Below, one piece after another: positions 61,801-64,000 of a stretch of DNA of 64,000 bases. The notes below the pieces were generated by a model. The model saw nothing but the letters and a program-made list of their open reading frames with translations, did not search any database and was not told the origin of the DNA. How positions within the stretch are numbered: the stretch's first letter is position 1; each line of letters opens with the position of its first letter. A program made the position numbers and the translations under genes. This DNA comes from Bifidobacterium vansinderenii (GTDB lineage: Bacteria; Actinomycetota; Actinomycetes; Actinomycetales; Bifidobacteriaceae), in assembly GCF_002234915.1 (NCBI RefSeq), contig NZ_NEWD01000007.1, positions 248,001 to 312,000 on the forward strand, given 5' to 3'.

Positions 61801-62977
61801 TCGCAATACCATCCGCAATACGACCGCAACGGCCCGCACGCTGATCCGCACTCGCCTGACTGATCGGCTCGATCGGCAGACGCTGCACCTTCGCCGCCTT
61901 CGAATAACGGGAGATACGAGCCATGCCCGGATCCACCACATACCGAATGCCCGGCACCGTCAGCGACGTCTCCGCCACATTCGTGGCCAGCACGATCCGC
62001 TGATGCGAATGCGGCTCGAACACGCGATGCTGCTCCTTCGACGACAGCCTCGCGAACAACGGCAGGATCTCGATCGCATCCGGCCTGCGCATGTCCACCG
62101 CACGCTGGCCGAAATGCCGGCGCAACGCCGTCTCGAACTCATGAATGTCGCGCTCGCCGGCCGCGAACACCAGAATGTCGCGCGGACCACGCTCATGCGA
62201 GGAATGGATCACCAGCTCGGCGCAGGCGCGGGCCACGGCAGTCGGCATGTCCATGTCCGGATCGTCGTCCTCCTCGCCGGGACGAATGTCCTCGAACCCC
62301 GGCACGTGACGCATCAGCGCGGGCGCAGACCCCAGCGGCTCATACACGATCTGCACCGGATACGTACGGCCCGACACCTCGATCACCGGCACGTCCGTAT
62401 GCAGCACCTTGGCGAAATGCTCCTGGAACTTCACCGAATCGATGGTCGCCGACGTGATGATCAGCTTCAGATCGCGCCGCTTCGGCAGCAAGGCCGTCAG
62501 ATAGCCGAGCAGAAAGTCGATGTTGAGACTGCGCTCATGCGCCTCGTCGATGATGATCGTGTCGTACGCCGACAGCTTCGGATCGCGCTGGATCTGCGCC
62601 AGCAGAATACCATCGGTCACCACGCGCAGACGCGTCTTCGGCGACGACTCGTCGGTGAAACGCACCTGGAAACCCACCTCGTCGCCAAGCCGCACCTGCA
62701 TCTCCGAAGCGATGCGTTCGGCCACGGTACGCGCCGCGATACGCCTCGGCTGCGTGTGCACGATCTGATGACCATGACTGCCTCTGCCCATCTCCAACAG
62801 GATCTTCGGCAGCTGTGTGGTCTTGCCCGAACCGGTCTGACCGGAGACGATGACCACCTGATGGGAACGAACCGCCTCGGCGATCTCGTCCTTGGCCGCA
62901 CTGACCGGCAGTTCGGATGGATATTCGAATTTCACTTGCCCCTCTGTCCCTATTCCTAAAACTCCAGCGGACGGCAT
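58874..62977 (-). CDS. hrpA: ATP-dependent RNA helicase HrpA
   Basis: A 1367-residue DEAH-box helicase. Seen: Walker A SGQTGSGKTTQLPKI, HTQPRRIAARTVAERIA, DEAHERSLNIDFLLGYL, ITSATID, ATNVAETSLTVPGIRYVVDPG and QRAGRCGRIADGIAIRLY, then the helicase-associated and OB domains and a long C-terminal DUF3418 region typical of full HrpA. Length fits the family (about 1300). Role: RNA remodelling; in E. coli, HrpA has been linked to stalled ribosomes. GTG 62935, with GAGGGG three bases upstream, is a possible alternative start. Confidence 0.93.
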   Translation of the reverse strand: MPSAGVLGIGTEGQVKFEYPSELPVSAAKDEIAEAVRSHQVVIVSGQTGSGKTTQLPKILLEMGRGSHGHQIVHTQPRRIAARTVAERIASEMQVRLGDEVGFQVRFTDESSPKTRLRVVTDGILLAQIQRDPKLSAYDTIIIDEAHERSLNIDFLLGYLTALLPKRRDLKLIITSATIDSVKFQEHFAKVLHTDVPVIEVSGRTYPVQIVYEPLGSAPALMRHVPGFEDIRPGEEDDDPDMDMPTAVARACAELVIHSSHERGPRDILVFAAGERDIHEFETALRRHFGQRAVDMRRPDAIEILPLFARLSSKEQHRVFEPHSHQRIVLATNVAETSLTVPGIRYVVDPGMARISRYSKAAKVQRLPIEPISQASADQRAGRCGRIADGIAIRLYERTDYETRPRFTEPEILRTALASVVLHMLSVGVARTASDVTNFGFIDPPDTKSVANGFNDLVELRAISRKQGDARLTRIGRQLARLPIDVRLARMVVQASNDTPNTLAAILVVVAFLSLQDPRERPEDKREEADRIHNRYADESSDFLTALNIWDRFFQAEGDPSNSALRRMCKTEFMSFPRMRQWKDLYRQLEQMCREFKFNVGEPQPSSRPPLEVRQLPINQQAAHSLKCAWDADGIHKAMLSGLLSSIGMQQIREPKASDFAGLRGAARAKAMKRAQKQSRNEYMGSRGTRFALFPASAVAKSTPQWVMAAELVETSRLWARSSAAIDPAWAEPLAGNLTRTTYAEPHWSASKGAAVASAKVLLYGLPIVQDRPVLWGSINPVEAREFLIREGLVGGEIQQRFPYDDFIDNNRDVLEAADEEASRTRHMADRVTDEDLVDFYDAKLPADITSMAKLGSWWRHHHDEDPTLLDFDPSKVERLQTADEVSLDDYPDRWHTLGSDGTPIDLKLTYVYDPNADDDGVTVHVPLKFLSRISPEQFTWTVPGLLDELIVTTIKSLPKALRVQFVPAPDTARAIRAWIDDQYESLPGSGEQGHPSPAPVDATTGVAAWPDFAHVFTQAAIHVVGAQLHPEVFGGEQWERLPKHLKMTFAVEKPVADRRGRGGHGRRGRSQRMQVIATGKSLLELQQRFAAEAAESARATVKKQATAAADQGKVVQSANLLHKAGATTVSRASMLWSAALDALRLPAERISSRWLGGEALMLASAPYKSTADLVEDLQLAAVKRLLPNVGSIRDDAQLADAVSDVMQVYEDTVYQVAHDVITILRRYAEVEKAVSGPASLPLLAVLQSIREHIATLVRPGFVGSVPPDALRSMDRYLHADLLRLDKAKVDKSRDVNWAWQADEAKQLVDKALDAARKQPAGPRHDEMMDKAETARWMLEEFYVSLWAQELGTPKPVSLKRITKALK

Positions 62978-63073
62978 GCGGACGATGACGCACCGTCATC
63001 GACCCACCGTCCCTACTGCTGTGCCGCTATGCCGCTATGTGGCTATGCGATTGCGGCCAATACGGTCATGCGC

Positions 63074-63739
63074 CTATGCGCGCAGCACCTCGATGACGCG
63101 ATACCCCTTCGACGACGCGTACTTGCCCACGGTGAACTCCGCACCCAGCTGATCAGCCAGCCACGGGATCAGCGAATCCGAACCCAGATTACGCTGCACC
63201 ACCAGATACGCCTCGCCGCCATGATTCAGCCGCGGCAGATACGTCATCAGCAGCTCGTGCAGCGCATCCTTGCCGATGCGGATCGGCGGATTCGACCAGA
63301 TCACGTCAAAACCGGCGTCGGCGGGGAACTCGTCGGCAAACGCGTCAGCCGTCACAGTGCGCACGTTTTCGCAGCCATTGCGCCTGGCATTGCCCGCGGT
63401 CAGCTCCAGCGCACGCTCGTTCACATCAACCGCCCACACCTCGGCCTCGGGCGACTCCAACGCCAGCGACAGCGAGATCGGACCCCAGCCGCAGCCCAGA
63501 TCAAGGAACGTTCCATGCTCCGGCGTCTCCGGCGCATGCCTGAGCAGCACCGACGTACCCAGATCCAGACGAGAGCCGGAAAACACGCCATGACTCGTCT
63601 CCACCGTGACATCACGCCCGCGCAGCGTCACCTGCAGCGTACGACGAACATCCTCCGACGACGGCGTCGCCGAAAAATACTGCTCATTCTGCCCATTGCC
63701 GGCCTTGTGTCCGTTCACCCTGTCCGCCTTGCGTGCCAT
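63074..63739 (-). CDS. RsmC-like class I SAM methyltransferase
   Basis: A 221-residue methyltransferase. Seen: EQYFSATPSS near the N-terminus, FSGSRLDLGTSVLLRH, the SAM motif FLDLGCGWGPISLSLAL, VWAVDVNERALELT and the N6/N2-methyltransferase motif VIWSNPPIRIGKDALHELL. It matches single-domain relatives of RsmC, which methylates G1207 of 16S rRNA. E. coli RsmC has a duplicated domain; this protein has only the catalytic half. GGAG nine bases before ATG 63739 favours that start over ATG 63745. Confidence 0.9.
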   Translation of the reverse strand: MARKADRVNGHKAGNGQNEQYFSATPSSEDVRRTLQVTLRGRDVTVETSHGVFSGSRLDLGTSVLLRHAPETPEHGTFLDLGCGWGPISLSLALESPEAEVWAVDVNERALELTAGNARRNGCENVRTVTADAFADEFPADAGFDVIWSNPPIRIGKDALHELLMTYLPRLNHGGEAYLVVQRNLGSDSLIPWLADQLGAEFTVGKYASSKGYRVIEVLRA

Positions 63740-63882
63740 AACCATTCACTCCTTGATAGTTCCGACTGCTCTCGACCGCCTCGGCCGTCACCCACATCGA
63801 TTGCCCGACCGCGCCAACGTCCCATGTCTTCTCACACGATGATAATAAGAAGCCGGAATAGAGCGTACAACGAGAGGTGCCA

Positions 63883-64000
63883 GTGGCCAACAGCGAAACG
63901 AACGGCAGAGAACAGCAGACGGATCAGGGCACGACGGACGTGCTCGCCGAACACTCCGAAGTACTGCAGGACACGACGTCAGGCGGCGCGTTCGGCCCGG
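63883..64000 (+). CDS. Start of an unidentified gene (3' truncated)
   Basis: An open frame runs from GTG 63883 to the end of the window, 39 residues visible: a hydrophilic Asn/Glu/Thr/Gln-rich N-terminus with no recognisable domain. GAGAGG lies seven bases before the GTG. An HflX-type GTPase is one possibility from the general neighbourhood, but nothing in the visible residues proves it. Confidence 0.5.
   Translation, partial: MANSETNGREQQTDQGTTDVLAEHSEVLQDTTSGGAFGP

Noticed and set aside
60203-62959. 918-codon plus-strand frame opposite hrpA
   Set aside because: It is extremely Arg/His/Gln-rich, antisense to an intact DEAH helicase, and has no domain.

Overview
The window looks like a chromosomal segment of a Bifidobacterium. 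The DNA is GC-rich and the gene content is actinobacterial: DUF3107, DUF3052 and DUF2342 proteins, a GlnA2-type glutamine synthetase, a PriA-type HisA, the division string ftsZ-sepF-yggT-divIVA, and a GH32 sucrase with a LacI regulator. This genus assignment rests on protein families and layout only. I see no insertion sequence, prophage, plasmid function or CRISPR array. Most of the window is core metabolism, cell division and information processing.

Layout. 1-9 kb: the end of dapF, a PHP phosphoesterase, a VKOR-like protein, a DUF3107 protein, a degenerate kinase-like protein, a UvrD-type helicase, a DUF2342 metalloprotease-like protein, a Lon-like protease, a DUF3052 protein and tRNA-Val. 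9-17 kb: a four-repeat DivIVA-motif protein, then dxr-ispG-(membrane hydrolase)-recO-uppS, which joins isoprenoid precursor synthesis to undecaprenyl chain synthesis. 17-23 kb: the nadA-nadB-nadC-cysteine desulfurase operon behind a 25-bp palindrome. 23-28 kb: sucrase cscA and its LacI regulator, then a TPP riboswitch controlling thiM and a ThiE fused to a thiamine-binding-like domain. 28-41 kb: glyS, dus, ftsZ-sepF-yggT-divIVA-lspA-rluD, a small membrane protein, and dnaE. 41-47 kb: an acetolactate-synthase-like enzyme, azlCD, a RhuM-Fic protein beside an AT-rich gap, cfa, and an aldo/keto reductase. 47-53 kb: hisD-hisC-hisB-(unknown)-hisH-priA. 53-64 kb: a DUF2252 protein, an esterase, glnA2, a formate/nitrite channel, hrpA, an RsmC-like methyltransferase, and the start of one more gene.

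Three cross-cutting patterns stand out. First, many genes lack a Shine-Dalgarno sequence and have a TANNNT-like -10 box ending 6-8 bases before the start codon, as expected for leaderless transcripts. I used this to choose starts. Second, some intergenic gaps carry two related families of short palindromic elements of about 122-135 bp, with terminal inverted repeats and internal hairpins. Third, convergent gene pairs are separated by long, nearly perfect hairpins that probably terminate transcription from both sides.

No clearly new multi-gene system is evident. The best leads are the degenerate kinase, the ThiE fusion, the orphan RhuM-Fic protein with its palindromic AT-rich upstream region, the DivIVA with eleven exact 11-residue repeats, the unknown gene inside the his operon, and the palindromic repeat families.
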